Of a stretch of 64,000 nt of DNA, positions 11,587 through 22,229 are shown one piece after another; position 1 is the stretch's first letter; every line of letters begins with the position of its first letter. Source of the DNA: Ophiocordyceps camponoti-saundersi (nom. inval.) (taxonomy: Eukaryota > Ascomycota > Sordariomycetes > Hypocreales > Ophiocordycipitaceae); the NCBI GenBank assembly GCA_003339415.1, contig PDHQ01000093.1:1-64000 (forward strand), read 5' to 3'. Below the pieces are notes generated by a model that saw nothing but the letters and a program-made list of their open reading frames with translations, did not search any database and was not told the DNA's origin. The position numbers and the translations under genes are program-made.

Positions 11587-12801
11587 CGGCCACCAACGCA
11601 GAGAAATCACTTGTGTGTTATTTTGTCTCGCTCTTTTGCTAATTGCTACCCTTTTTGTGCTCTGAGACTTCATTCGTGCCACTGTTGTCTTCGGTTCGTT
11701 GGCCTTCTCTTGTGACTTGGAGGGAATTGCGGTCGCTCTCGGTGACGAGGGGAAAATGAAAAGTCGATGGGGATGTTTTCATCCTTTTACTCTATGGACG
11801 TATGTAAAGAGCAATTTAGATACCATGGTTTTTGTTGATTTTATTGCCAATGACTGTCTTCATATACATACATACATACGTTTGTATGTATTACACAGTT
11901 TACACTATACGGAGTATGTGTATATATGGATGCGGTCTCAGGTGTGTGAAATGGTGAGTCGAGATGTGAGTTCTCCGCAGTACCTAAGAGCAGGTCTTGA
12001 GAAGATGTGAAGACTTCTTACACGGTGCAATGTTATCTCGCGGGATAGGAAGAGGCGAATACTCAGTTTCAGACACATAATCACGTGTTGAACACGTGCG
12101 ATAAGGGCGCGACCGTTTAGCCGTTTTTAACCATCTAATCAATCGGAGGCAGAGGCAGAGCTCTCCGTATCTCCAGCTGGAAGCTCCGTCGCCAGAGAGA
12201 CAGAGGAGAGGAGAATAATCGAGACCTATCCTGACGAAGCTGTGGCACCAAGGCTCTTCTGATGCGTTGTTTTCCAATTGCTCGACGCCTTGGCTGCTCG
12301 TCTCGACTTGTCTTTGCTCGATCATCAGCTTCGTCGGCAGCTCCTTGGTCGGCTTCGGCTTCGGCTTTCTCCTGCTCCTTATCCTCGTCCTTGCCCCCCT
12401 CTTCCTCCTCCTCCTCCACATTCGCCTCCTCGTCTCCTACCACAGCTTCCTCCATCCTCCCCCTTAGCTTCGCCTCTCCTATTTCGTGGGCAGGAGACTC
12501 ATCCGCTGCCGCCGCCAGCCGCCGCCTCCTCGGCCCGGTGTAAGCCTCTCCTTCCCGCCCATTGGCCTCCCCACTTCTTCTGACACCCTCCCCCCCGCCT
12601 CTTTTCCCCTCTCCCTCTTCTTTTACCACCTCCTCTCTTCATATCGGAATCGCAGCTTCACACTTCGACTTTGGCTTCGTTTCCGACCAGTTGTAGCCCT
12701 CTCCTGACTCCGCATCGTCCAGATCCCTGCCTCTCAAACCCTCTCACAAACAATCCTTCCCCGTTCAGCTCGTCCGCCATTGCTCTACTCGAAGACTCGC
12801 C
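11587..12801. other. Intergenic region upstream of the aminopeptidase gene
   Basis: 1.2 kb. It holds GTAT/CATA repeats (11860-11930), a double E-box palindrome (12082-12098, separate entry) and a long pyrimidine-rich tract from about 12370 to 12790, typical of fungal leaders before start codons. The long open frames seen across 12135-12629 on both strands come from this C/T-rich composition. Confidence 0.5.
12082..12098. promoter_or_regulatory. Perfect palindrome with two CACGTG E-boxes
   Basis: CACGTGTT-G-AACACGTG: 8-bp arms around one central base, each arm carrying CACGTG. bHLH factors bind CACGTG, and two sites with dyad symmetry suggest paired binding. It lies 704 bp upstream of the aminopeptidase start and about 500 bp after the DUF7053 stop. 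Binding is inferred only. Confidence 0.5.
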
Positions 12802-15562
12802 ATGTGCAAGGGCCCGGCTTGCGTCGATATGTCGGGCGGTGCCTCTGGCGGCAATGCCCTCGGTCGCGAGCTGCTCCCCGCTAACGTGGTGCCGCGCCAT
12901 TACGACCTGACGCTGGAACCCGACCTCGCCAAGTTCACTTTTGACGGCACTGTCATTATCGACCTCGACGTCGTCCAGGATTCGTCCTCTATTTCTCTCA
13001 ACACACTTGAGATAGATGTCCACTCCGCCAAGGTCTCTTGCGACGGCAAGACGGTCAGGTTTGTCTGCCGATCCCACCTCGACTCTTCTCTTTCTGACTC
13101 TCCTCGCCAGCTCCGAACCCCGCATCTCGTATGACGAAAATAAGCAGGTCACCAAGTTCGACTTCGATGGCTCGCTTCCCAAGGGCGGCCACGCCCAGCT
13201 CGAGATCAAGTTTACCGGCCAGCTTAATGACAAGATGGCCGGCTTTTACCGCTCTACTTACAAACGCGAAGACGGCAGTCAGGGAATCCTCGCAACCACT
13301 CAGATGGAGCCCACCGATGCCCGTCGCGCCTTTCCCTGCTTCGACGAGCCCGCCCTCAAGGCCAAGTTCACGGTGACGCTCGTCGCCGAGAAACCCCTGA
13401 CCTGCCTGAGCAACATGGACGTTGCCTCCGAATCCGACGTCGCTGAAGGCAGCAAAAAGTCTGTCCGCTTCAACACGTCGCCTCCAATGTCGACCTACCT
13501 GGTCGCCTTCATCGTCGGGGAGCTCAACTACATCGAGTCGCGCGATTTCCGCGTTCCCGTCCGCGTCTACGCTCCGCCCGGCCAGAATATCGAGAACGGC
13601 CGCTTCTCTCTCGACTTGGCCGTCAAAACGCTCCGCTTCTACGAGCGCGTCTTCGGCATTGACTTTCCGCTTCCCAAGATGGACCAGGTCGCTATTCCCG
13701 ACTTCGCCCAGGGCGCCATGGAGAACTGGGGCCTCATCACTTACCGTGTTGTCGACGTTCTGCTTGATGAAAAGGCCAGCGGCGCCGCCACCAAAGAGCG
13801 TGTCGCCGAGGTGGTCCAGCACGAACTGGCCCATCAGTGGTTTGGCAATCTCGTCACTATGGATTGGTGGGAGGGGCTCTGGCTCAACGAGGGCTTCGCC
13901 ACCTGGGCCTCCTGGTACTCGTGCAACGTCTTCTACCCTGAATGGCACGTCTGGCAGACGTACGTGACCGACAACCTTCAGTCGGCCCTTTCCCTAGATT
14001 CGCTCAGGAGCAGCCACCCGATTGAGGTGCCGGTTAAGCGTGCCGACGAGATCAATCAGATCTTTGACGCTATCTCCTACTCCAAGGGCTCCTGCGTTTT
14101 GCGCATGATCTCTGTCTACCTCGGTGAGGACACGTTCCTCGACGGTGTCCGCCGCTATTTGAAGAAGCACGCCTACGGCAACACGCAGACGGGAGATCTA
14201 TGGGCTGCCCTCAGCGAAGCCAGCGGCAAGCCCGTACAGGACATCATGACGGCCTGGACGAAGAAGGTTGGCTTTCCGGTCGTCACCGTTACCGAGGACG
14301 ACAAGGCCGGCACGTTTAAGGTGAAGCAGAACCGCTTCCTTCGGACGGGCGACGTCAAGCCCGACGAGGACCAGGTGCTGTATCCGATATTTCTCGGTCT
14401 GCGCACCAGCGACGGCGTCGACACGGAGCTGGCGCTAACGGAGCGTGAGACGGTGCTGAAGTTGCCGCGCGGTGACTTTTTCAAGCTCAACGCCAATCAC
14501 AGCGGCATCTATCGCACCTCGTACACACCCGAGCGCCTCGAGAAGCTAGGCCGCGCCGCGCGCGACGGTCATCTGACGGTCGAGGACCGCGCCGGCATGC
14601 TGGCCGACGCCGGCGCGCTTGCCACGTCCGGTTACCAGAAGACTTCGGGCTTGCTGAGCTTGCTCCAGGGCTTCGGCTCGGAGTCGGAGTTCGTCGTTTG
14701 GAACGAGATCATCAGCCGCCTGTCAGCCATCCAGGCCGCTTGGTTATTTGAGGACGCGGCTCTGCGCAACGGGCTGGAGTCGTTGATGCGCGACCTGGTC
14801 AGTCCCAAGGCCCAGAAGTTGGGTTGGTCCTTTTCCGACGATGACGGCCACGTAGAGCAGCAGTTTAAAGCCATGGTTTTCGAGGCAGCCGGCGTGAACG
14901 GTGACAAGGCCGTCATCGCTGCCTGCAAGGACATGCTGCACCGCTTCGCCAGCGGCGACAAGGCTGCCATCCACCCCAACATCCGCAGAAGCGTCTTCGG
15001 TGTTGCCATCAAATACGGCGGCAAGGACGAGGTAGGGGCATTCGGTCGGCGAGACAGTCGGTGGCAAATTCACTGACGAGGATTACAGTATGACATGGTC
15101 ATGCGGCTTTATCAATCGTCGGCGAACAGCGATGAGCGCAATACGTGCCTGCGGTGTCTGGGCCGGTCTCAGGATCCAGAGCTGATGAAGCGGACGCTTG
15201 GCCTGCTTTTCACTGATGAGGTCAAGGATCAGGACGTCTACATGCCCGTGGGCGGGTTACGAACGCACGCTGCAGGCACAGAGGCCATCTTCGCATGGAT
15301 GAAGGAGAACTGGGACACCATGTACAAGCGGCTGCCGCCGGGGCTGTCGATGTTGGGTACCATGGTGACTCTGATGACGTCGGGCTTCACGACACAAAAG
15401 CAGCTGGACGAGGTGGAGCGGTTTTTCGGCGACAAGAATAACAGCGGTTACGACCAGGCCCTTGCACAGTCCAAGGACGCTATCCGGTCCAAAATATCGT
15501 GGCACGGACGCGACGGCGACGATGTGGCGGCATGGCTCAAGGCCAAGGGCTACATGGGGTAA
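12802..15562 (+). CDS. M1-family zinc aminopeptidase (Aap1/Ape2-like)
   Basis: Model: join(12802..13058,13111..15031,15089..15562), 883 aa. Intron 1 (52 nt) runs GTTTGT...GCCAG and intron 2 (57 nt) GTAGGG...TACAG; both splice in frame. The exopeptidase motif GAMEN is at residues 287-291. The zinc site HEXXH is at 323-327 with the third ligand Glu346, the exact HEXXH-x18-E spacing of family M1. The length fits yeast Ape2/Aap1, which remove N-terminal residues (Ala, Arg, Leu) from peptides. The C-terminal ERAP1-like helical domain is complete. A second in-frame Met is residue 10, so the start could be 27 nt later. No signal peptide is seen; cytosolic location is likely. Confidence 0.95.
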
Positions 15563-16150
15563 AGGCGAACTACTACATGGGTAGGGGGTGAAGCGTGGAA
15601 GCCACTTGGTGGATTGGGTTGAAGTAGGGGGGACGCACGTCAGGGCCAGCACCCCACAGCTTGACGCGAGGGGAATAAAGCAGCACTTATCAGTGAGTAG
15701 GTTTTTTAGCTGGTGACGCTTATGGAGTGGTTTTAAAGGCGGCCTCGAACTCGCGTAGCGTGGCTCAAGATTGCATTCAAGACTTGGTTGATCGGTAAGT
15801 AGGCCATCACTTAACACTGTTGACAGACAGATCTGCCCACAGACAGTCCGGAACTCGTTAGGTGGGATAAGGGGGTTTTGCAACATACATAAATGAGCTG
15901 TTGTGCAAAGCGAAAACGTGGAGTTCTACTAGGTATTCACGTTTGTTACAGGCTCGCTCTGGTAGTTCTCAAACGCCAAGGATAACCGAGACGACCAAGA
16001 CAAATTTTGAATCTTTGAGCAAGCAGCCAACTGCACACTGCCTAGTATCGAGATAAGGAGAAACAAGACTTGAGACGGAAGGAGCAAAGATTCAAAATCA
16101 GAAAATAGGAATCCAAAGAGAACGACGCAAATCCCCCCCCCCAAAAAAAA
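15563..16150. other. Intergenic region, aminopeptidase to NmrA-like gene
   Basis: 588 bp with no gene. It ends in a run of C followed by a run of A (about 16132-16150) directly before the next start codon. Otherwise nothing notable. Confidence 0.45.
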
Positions 16151-17080
16151 ATGTCGAAAATTCTCACCGTCTTCGGCGCCACTGGCAACCAGGGCGGCTC
16201 CGTCATCGACGCAGTGCTGGCTGACGCCACGCTGCGCAATGAGTTCCGGATCCGCGGAGTGACGCGCGACAGCAACAAGCCGGCGGCCAAGGCGCTGTCG
16301 GCCCGGGGCGTGGACGTGGTCCAGGCCGACATGAGCAGCACCGCCGCCGCGGCGCCGGCCGTTCAGGGCGCTCATACCGTCTTCCTCGTCACCAACTTCT
16401 GGGAGAGCATGTCGGCCGAGACTGAAAAGGCGCAGGGTCGGGCGGTTACGGACGCATGCAAGGCGGCCGGCGTCAAGCATCTCGTCTTCTCCTCGCTGCT
16501 GGACATTACGAAGCTGAGCGACGGTCGGTTGACTGGCATCACGCATTTTGACAGCAAGGCATGGATCGAAGACTACATCCGGGCGTCGGGCGTGCCTGCA
16601 ACGTTCGTGCTTGCAGGGTTGTTCATGTCCAACTTCCTGGGCTTCATCCGCAAGGATCAGGGTCAACAAGATGGCTACGTCATGATGTGGCCAGAGGGCG
16701 TAAGCGTCGACGGCGCACCGATCCCACTCTTCGACGCGGCGGCCGACACAGGCAAATTTGTGAAGCCGGCCATCAAGCGATACCCAGAGTTGGTTGGGCA
16801 GCGCATCTACGCGGCCACGACCTACATGACTCTCGAAAAGGTGCTGGCTGAGTTTGCCGACGTCATGGGCCAGCCGGCTCGGGCGCAGGTCGTATCGGCC
16901 GAGACGTGGAAGTCGTTTCTGCCGGCGGACGGGGCGCAGGAATTGCTGGAAAACATGCTGTTGTTGCAGAGCCCGGGATATTACGGAGGGGAGAAGTTGG
17001 ACGGGAGTCTGGCCTTGTTGGAAGAGAAGCCGACAGCTTGGAGGGCGTTTGTGGAGAAGAACCGGGACAAGTGGTTGTAA
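16151..17080 (+). CDS. NmrA-like NAD(P)-binding protein
   Basis: Single-exon frame of 309 aa. The N-terminus MSKILTVFGATGNQGGSV holds the glycine-rich dinucleotide loop (GATGNQGGSV, residues 9-18) of the atypical short-chain dehydrogenase/NmrA family. Further features are a TVFLVTNFWE strand and HLVFSSLLD, where family members carry a Ser after the strand, and a C-terminal substrate region with VEKNRDKWL. Relatives sense NAD(P) redox state or act as reductases; the founding member NmrA controls nitrogen repression by binding the GATA factor AreA. This protein belongs to the wider NmrA-like group and its partner is unknown. The start is preceded by an A run (AAAAATGTC). No signal peptide. Confidence 0.9.
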   Translation: MSKILTVFGATGNQGGSVIDAVLADATLRNEFRIRGVTRDSNKPAAKALSARGVDVVQADMSSTAAAAPAVQGAHTVFLVTNFWESMSAETEKAQGRAVTDACKAAGVKHLVFSSLLDITKLSDGRLTGITHFDSKAWIEDYIRASGVPATFVLAGLFMSNFLGFIRKDQGQQDGYVMMWPEGVSVDGAPIPLFDAAADTGKFVKPAIKRYPELVGQRIYAATTYMTLEKVLAEFADVMGQPARAQVVSAETWKSFLPADGAQELLENMLLLQSPGYYGGEKLDGSLALLEEKPTAWRAFVEKNRDKWL

Positions 17081-17360
17081 ACGAACGAGCTGTGCGCTCC
17101 TTTGTATGTGTGTATGTATGTATGTATGTATGTAGGTTTCTCTGTAGGTTGATATTGTTAGGACTCTAGGAGCAAGATTGCAGGTTTACTTCATCGTGGA
17201 AGTCCCTCGGGGATTTATATCGTAATGACTGCTGCTGACTGGCTACCTACCTACCTAGGTAGGCACCTAAATGATGGGGTCTTTAAAAAGTAGGTGCTTG
17301 AAGCTGCTAGAAATACTTATACTTGTTTAGGTTGACTGCTGTCATCATCGACTCAAGGCG

Positions 17361-17444
17361 TCTCTCGTGGCGTAATTGGTTAGCGCGTCCGACTGTTACC
17401 CTTCAGTCATCGGAAGGTTGGAAGTTCGAGTCTTCCCGGGAGAG
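17361..17444 (+). tRNA. tRNA-Asn (GTT) with a 10-nt intron
   Basis: Complete cloverleaf: acceptor TCTCTCG / CGGGAGA, D stem GCGT / GCGC, anticodon stem TCCGA / TCGGA, T stem GGAAG / CTTCC with loop TTCGAGT, discriminator G. Anticodon GTT is at 17395-17397. The anticodon loop is 17 nt; removing 10 nt (17399-17408), right after the base following the anticodon, gives a normal 7-nt loop and a 74-nt tRNA. That is the canonical intron position of nuclear tRNA genes. A run of eight T (17468-17475) is a likely Pol III terminator. Confidence 0.93.
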
Positions 17445-18974
17445 GAGCGACATGTTGGAAATGAAGATTTTTTTTGCTGTGCTTGACTTTGACATCAGCC
17501 CGAGACGCTACTGATTCATCTTTGCAGGATTATCTTTCACTTTGTTTTCTTAAGGCATTTCTACTTTTTCTCCTTCTCTTGCTTCTCCTTCCTCTTCTCC
17601 GTCTCCTTCTTCAGCTATGAATTAATCGGTCGCCTGACGCGGCTAATGATTCATCGCTAAAAGCGTTCATCTTAGTACGTAGGAACTACAGATAGGAATT
17701 GGTTAGTTCCTACAGGGTATGTACGTACACGGTTCAGGCATATGTATGTATCATGTATGTAGTTATGTATTTATGTATGTATGTTTGTCCGTAGTACGGA
17801 TGCAGAACAGCAACACAAGACAGACGCATGTGACGGGCAGCGATGAATACCTATGTAAGTAGGTCCTACCTGGGTAGGTAGGTAGGGAGTATCTTGTTAG
17901 GCACCTACCTAGTCATGAATCATGAAGCACGAGGTAAAAGCGTTGGTAATAAAGGACTATGACCTGGCCGACCGCGAATAGGTAGGCTTCAATGACAGGC
18001 ACCTGCCTTTCGCAGATTATTACGTGGTATTTGTACGTACAAGAATTACGAGCATGGAAAGTAGGACGCCACGTCCGGGAGCGGCCATGTTGTGGGAATT
18101 TTAATTTATGTGTGCACATAATCCTAGTACAATTAAACAGTTGCCGACGGCGGGGCGAAAGAGGGAGAGGGAGAGAGGGACGGGACGGCGTAGGACAGTG
18201 ATATCTGACACCTGTGTCTCTACGGACGGATTTGCCTGCCACCTGCCTACCTTGGCTGGTTGGAAGCCGAATCACGACGGCGATGACGTTTACGATATAA
18301 TTAAACATACATACATTAGCAGTAGGTAGGTAGGTAGGTAAGGAGTTAGGCATCTACATACCTAGGTATGTATCCGTATGTATGTACGGCCTGCCAGGAA
18401 GTGCCACAGGCTGACAGCAACATACTGTGACTACTACCTTAGTACGGAGTAGTATATGTATGATATACTACATGATACCTACCTACCTACCGATCAACGC
18501 GAAATACCTATCCTTAGGGGAATAGAATTCTCTCTTGTCATCATCCATTTCGTTCCCCTTGCCGTTTCAGACCCGTCATCGGGATCCATCACGAGACGCG
18601 CTAGGCGGTGTGTAGCGTCGGCCCGGCCGCCCGGCTGGGTAAAGTAGGTACCTACCTAACTGAGTACATGTTTCCCTCCGTCCTCACGTGCTCGGCTTCT
18701 GCCCTCGAACGACCTGGGACTTGGGACGTCGATTCCCTTCCTTGTGCTTCATCTTCAACACAATCTCGCGCATCTTGTCTTGCATGTTTTCTTTTCCCCT
18801 TCTTTGTTTCTTAATCTTTCTTTTCTCCCCCCTCCTCTCCTCTCTGCTCTCCGTTCCCTTTCCTACGAGACACCGGCTTTCCTTTTGGCTTCTCCGATCC
18901 CGCATTCGACTTAACCCCCTTTCCTATCATGGCTGCCCCGGCAATCCGTTAACCCATCTCTCCTCGACGGCATC
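17445..18974. other. Repeat-rich intergenic region and lipase leader
   Basis: 1.5 kb without a gene. It contains GTAT runs (17740-17790), TAGG/TACC runs (17866-17885, 18320-18345, 18477-18490) and a C/T-rich tract at about 18770-18900 that is the probable 5' leader of the lipase gene. Short open frames here follow from the repeats. Confidence 0.5.
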
Positions 18975-21711
18975 ATGGCCGACCTGCTCATCTCCTCGCG
19001 CGGCAGTCATCCCCTCAAGCCTCCGCCGCCCTCGCCGCCTCCGCCCTCGCTAGCCAAGGCAGCCTCTTCCTCGCCGCAGCCCGGCTCGCTCGCCCGCCGC
19101 TTGTCCCGCGGGCTCAAGAGCGCCAACGATGTATTGCTCTCCTTGCGTGATGGCCTGTCTCCGGAGGAGCGCGAGCGCGAGCGTCTGCGCGAGGATCGAC
19201 GGGCCCTACTTCGCTTACACATGAAGACGGTACGTTTTCTTCTTCTCCTCCTTCTCCTCTCTTTTGCCGCTCTCTATTGAACCGACACTGACGCACATCA
19301 TTTCCCAGGCTGAGTCCTTCAAGCAGTGGCAGGCCGCGGCTCAGGAGCTCGACGTCCTCGAGGGTAACGACGCCTGGAAAAGGGACGCCTATACGGGCGA
19401 CTACCAGCCACGGCTGATCGAGCAGCGGCTCAAGGCCCTCGACGATGCGCGGCTGCGCTGTGACATCCGCGCCATGATGCATCTAGTCCGCACCACGCTC
19501 TCACGCGACCTGGGCGGTATGGGCGAGGTCGACCTCTACCGCCATTCATACGTCGGCACCAAGCGGCTGATCGAGCGCTACGTCGACTCGGCCATCCAAA
19601 CCATCGACGCCATCGTCGCCCGTGCCGCCGCCGCTACAGTTGATGCCCGCGATTTGCTCGACGCCATGCTTCTCTCGCGCCAAAGCTTCGGCCGCAGCGC
19701 TCTTCTGCTCTCGGGCGGCGGTACCTTCGGCATGACGCACATCGGCGTACTCAAGACCCTCTACGAGGTTCAGTTGCTACCGCGCATCATCTCGGGCGCC
19801 AGCGCCGGCAGCATCGTCAGCGCCGTCATCTGCACCCGTACTGACGAGCAGATTCCCGCCCTGATTCGTGAATTCCCCTACGGCGACCTGGCTGTCTTCG
19901 GCGGCGATGATGACGAGACTGGCACCGGCCTGCTCGACCGCCTGCGCCGCTTGCTGACCGAGGGCAGCTGGGCCGATATCCGGCACCTCACTCGAGTCAT
20001 GCGCGGTCTCACCGGCGACCTGACCTTTCAGGAGGCCTACAACCGCACCCGCCGAATCCTCAATATCTGCGTCTCCTCAGCCTCGGTCTACGAGTCACCA
20101 AGGCTGCTCAATTACGTCACCGCGCCTAACGTCATGATCTGGTCCGCCGTCGCCGCCTCGTGCTCCGTGCCGCTCTTCTTCAGCTCGTCGCCCCTGCTAG
20201 TCAAGGACCCGATCACGGGGGAGCACCACCCTTGGAACCCGACGCCGCAGCGCTTCATCGATGGCTCCGTCGACAACGATTTGCCCATGACGCGGTTAGC
20301 CGAGATGTTCAACGTCAACCACTTCATTGTCTCGCAGGTCAACCCGCACGTCATGCCCTTTCTCTCTGGTGACGACCACTTATCGCCTGACAACCCTGAC
20401 GCCGCCGCCGCCGCCACCGCCGCCGCCGACTGCCCAGACGACGTGGCTAACTGCTCACGTCGCGCCGATGGCCGACAGCATCACCTAGACTGGGCGTCGA
20501 CCCTGCTGACGTTGGCCAAAGACGAGGCTCTTCACCGGCTGCAGGTTCTTGCCGACCTAGGTGTCCTGCCGACGCTTATGACCAAGTGCCGCAGCATCTT
20601 GAGCCAGAATTACTCGGGCGACATCACCATTTTGCCAGCCATCACCATCCACGACCTGCCACGCGTCATGGCCAATCCGACGTCCGAGTTTCTGCTGCGT
20701 TTGACGGCGCTGGGCGAACGCGCCACCTGGCCCAAACTCAGCCGAATCCGCGATCGCTGCGCCATCGAGCTCGCCCTTGACCGTGCCGTTCACCGGCTGC
20801 GGGCCCGCGTAGTCTTCTCCCAAAGCCAGCGTGATCTACGGGGGCTAGCCTCGATCGCGCCGCCGCCGCCTCCGCCGCCGCCGTTGTCGTCAGCCACCGA
20901 GCCTGTTGCCGCGGCCACGGCAAACTGCCATCATACTGCTGCCACAGCTGTTACCGCCACTGTTTCCGCTTCCGCCTCTCCTTCGTCCGGCCCTTTGCCC
21001 TCCGCTAGTCGACAGGGGACGACCGGGCTTGGGCTCAAGCGACGGCGTCGACAGTCCGGCGGCAGCATCAAAATACCACCGTCGCTCGTCGGCGCCATGA
21101 TGCTAGATATGGACGACCTGTACAGCAGAAACGGGTCGGAAGATTCTAGGCGCGGAGGCGGCCTTGTCAAAGCCGGATGCGCAGATGCGCGGAGAAGTTG
21201 CGGCAACTCGCCAATAACACCCCGTAAGCCTCTGTTGAAGAGGGCCAGCAAGAGCCAGGTTTCCGTTGCTCAGCAGCCGCAGATGAGGGAGGCGACAGGG
21301 CGAGATGTCGCAGTGCAGAGTCTGCCGCTGTTGTCGATGCCTTGGCGGCCGAGGAGCGGGAGAGCGGCTGGGGAGAGGAGTCCGCTGAAAAGAACCGCGG
21401 CAAGCAGTCTGAGGCTGAGAGACGAGGGCGACGAGAGCCCGTGGTCAACGCAGCGACACATTGTTCATCAATATAATCAACAGCAGGATCATCACCGCCT
21501 CCACCATCAGGTAGAATCGCCGCGAGGGGTGGCGACCTCGCCGACAGAAGACATAGAGACGAGTGAGCAGGGCCACTCGAGTGATGCGGACGCAGAGCAG
21601 GCGACGGAGGAGAGCGATCCAGATCCGTTTGACGGGCCGTCTAGGGCTTGCACGCCACCGAAGCGTCCCGAGGACGACGAGGGTGAAGAGTCTGGGCTAG
21701 AGAGCGGATGA
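18975..21711 (+). CDS. Patatin-like triacylglycerol lipase (Tgl3/4/5 type)
   Basis: Model: join(18975..19229,19309..21711), 885 aa. The 79-nt intron (GTACGT...TCCCAG) splices in frame inside the DUF3336 domain (LHMKT, then AESFKQW). The patatin core follows: oxyanion loop SGGGTFG near residue 220, nucleophile elbow GASAG with Ser250, and the DG motif (FIDGS) with Asp403, giving the Ser-Asp dyad. DUF3336 plus patatin is the architecture of yeast lipid-droplet lipases Tgl3, Tgl4 and Tgl5, which release fatty acids from stored triacylglycerol. Residues about 1-35 are Pro/Ser-rich and the C-terminal 350 residues (from about 540) are low complexity, with Pro, Ala, Ser and acidic runs. Start context CATCATGG is good. 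Confidence 0.93.
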
Positions 21712-22082
21712 AGGATGAGCGTGGAGCATGAAGCATCAGATGTCACATCACCGCGGTGTGTTTTTTTTTTCTGTTCTTTTCCCTTTCTCTCTGTCTCTCT
21801 CTTCTTTTCCTTTGTCTCTTCTTTCGGTACAAACCGTCAGGTCGTCGTGAGCCTTGACGATGCCCTATCGGTGTCGATTTGGGCTTTCATGTGATAGCGA
21901 AATGCTCTGGGGAGAGGTCATTAAGTGTCGACCAGATTAAGGCTTCGTCCTGTGCAGATGCTGCTTCCCTAGACCTTGACTTGTACATACCTAGGCTGTT
22001 GTTGAGAAGCCAAGTGGCCGCCGTAGCTGATACGCAAAAGCCATGGCACCTCGCGTGCCGCTTTGTGCAGGCGTTGGCCTTA
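21712..22082. other. Downstream region of the lipase gene
   Basis: 371 bp to the Copia-2 target duplication. A C/T-rich tract (21765-21825) may belong to the 3' end of the lipase transcript. No gene seen. This DNA is not RIP-mutated although the repeat starts next to it. Confidence 0.45.
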
Positions 22083-22087
22083 GATGT

Positions 22088-22229
22088 TGTTGAGGGGGTT
22101 CACGTGACCAGCCCCGCCCGACCTCGCACACGACCTAGCCTAGCTATCCTAGCCTAGACCTAGCATATATATATAATATATATATTAGTATACCTACCCG
22201 ATAGCCTATACCTACCTTATATTACTATA
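22088..22229 (+). repeat. Copia-2 5' LTR
   Basis: 142 bp beginning TGTTGAGGGGG. The outer 77 bp are unmutated; the inner 65 bp carry 18 CpA/TpG-to-TpA changes relative to the 3' LTR. It contains CACGTGACCA at 22101-22110. Confidence 0.95.

Noticed and set aside
12135..12629. Long open frames on both strands upstream of the aminopeptidase gene
   Set aside because: They are Glu/Arg- or Ser/Pro-rich readings of one C/T-rich tract, with no family features; the tract is better explained as promoter and leader.
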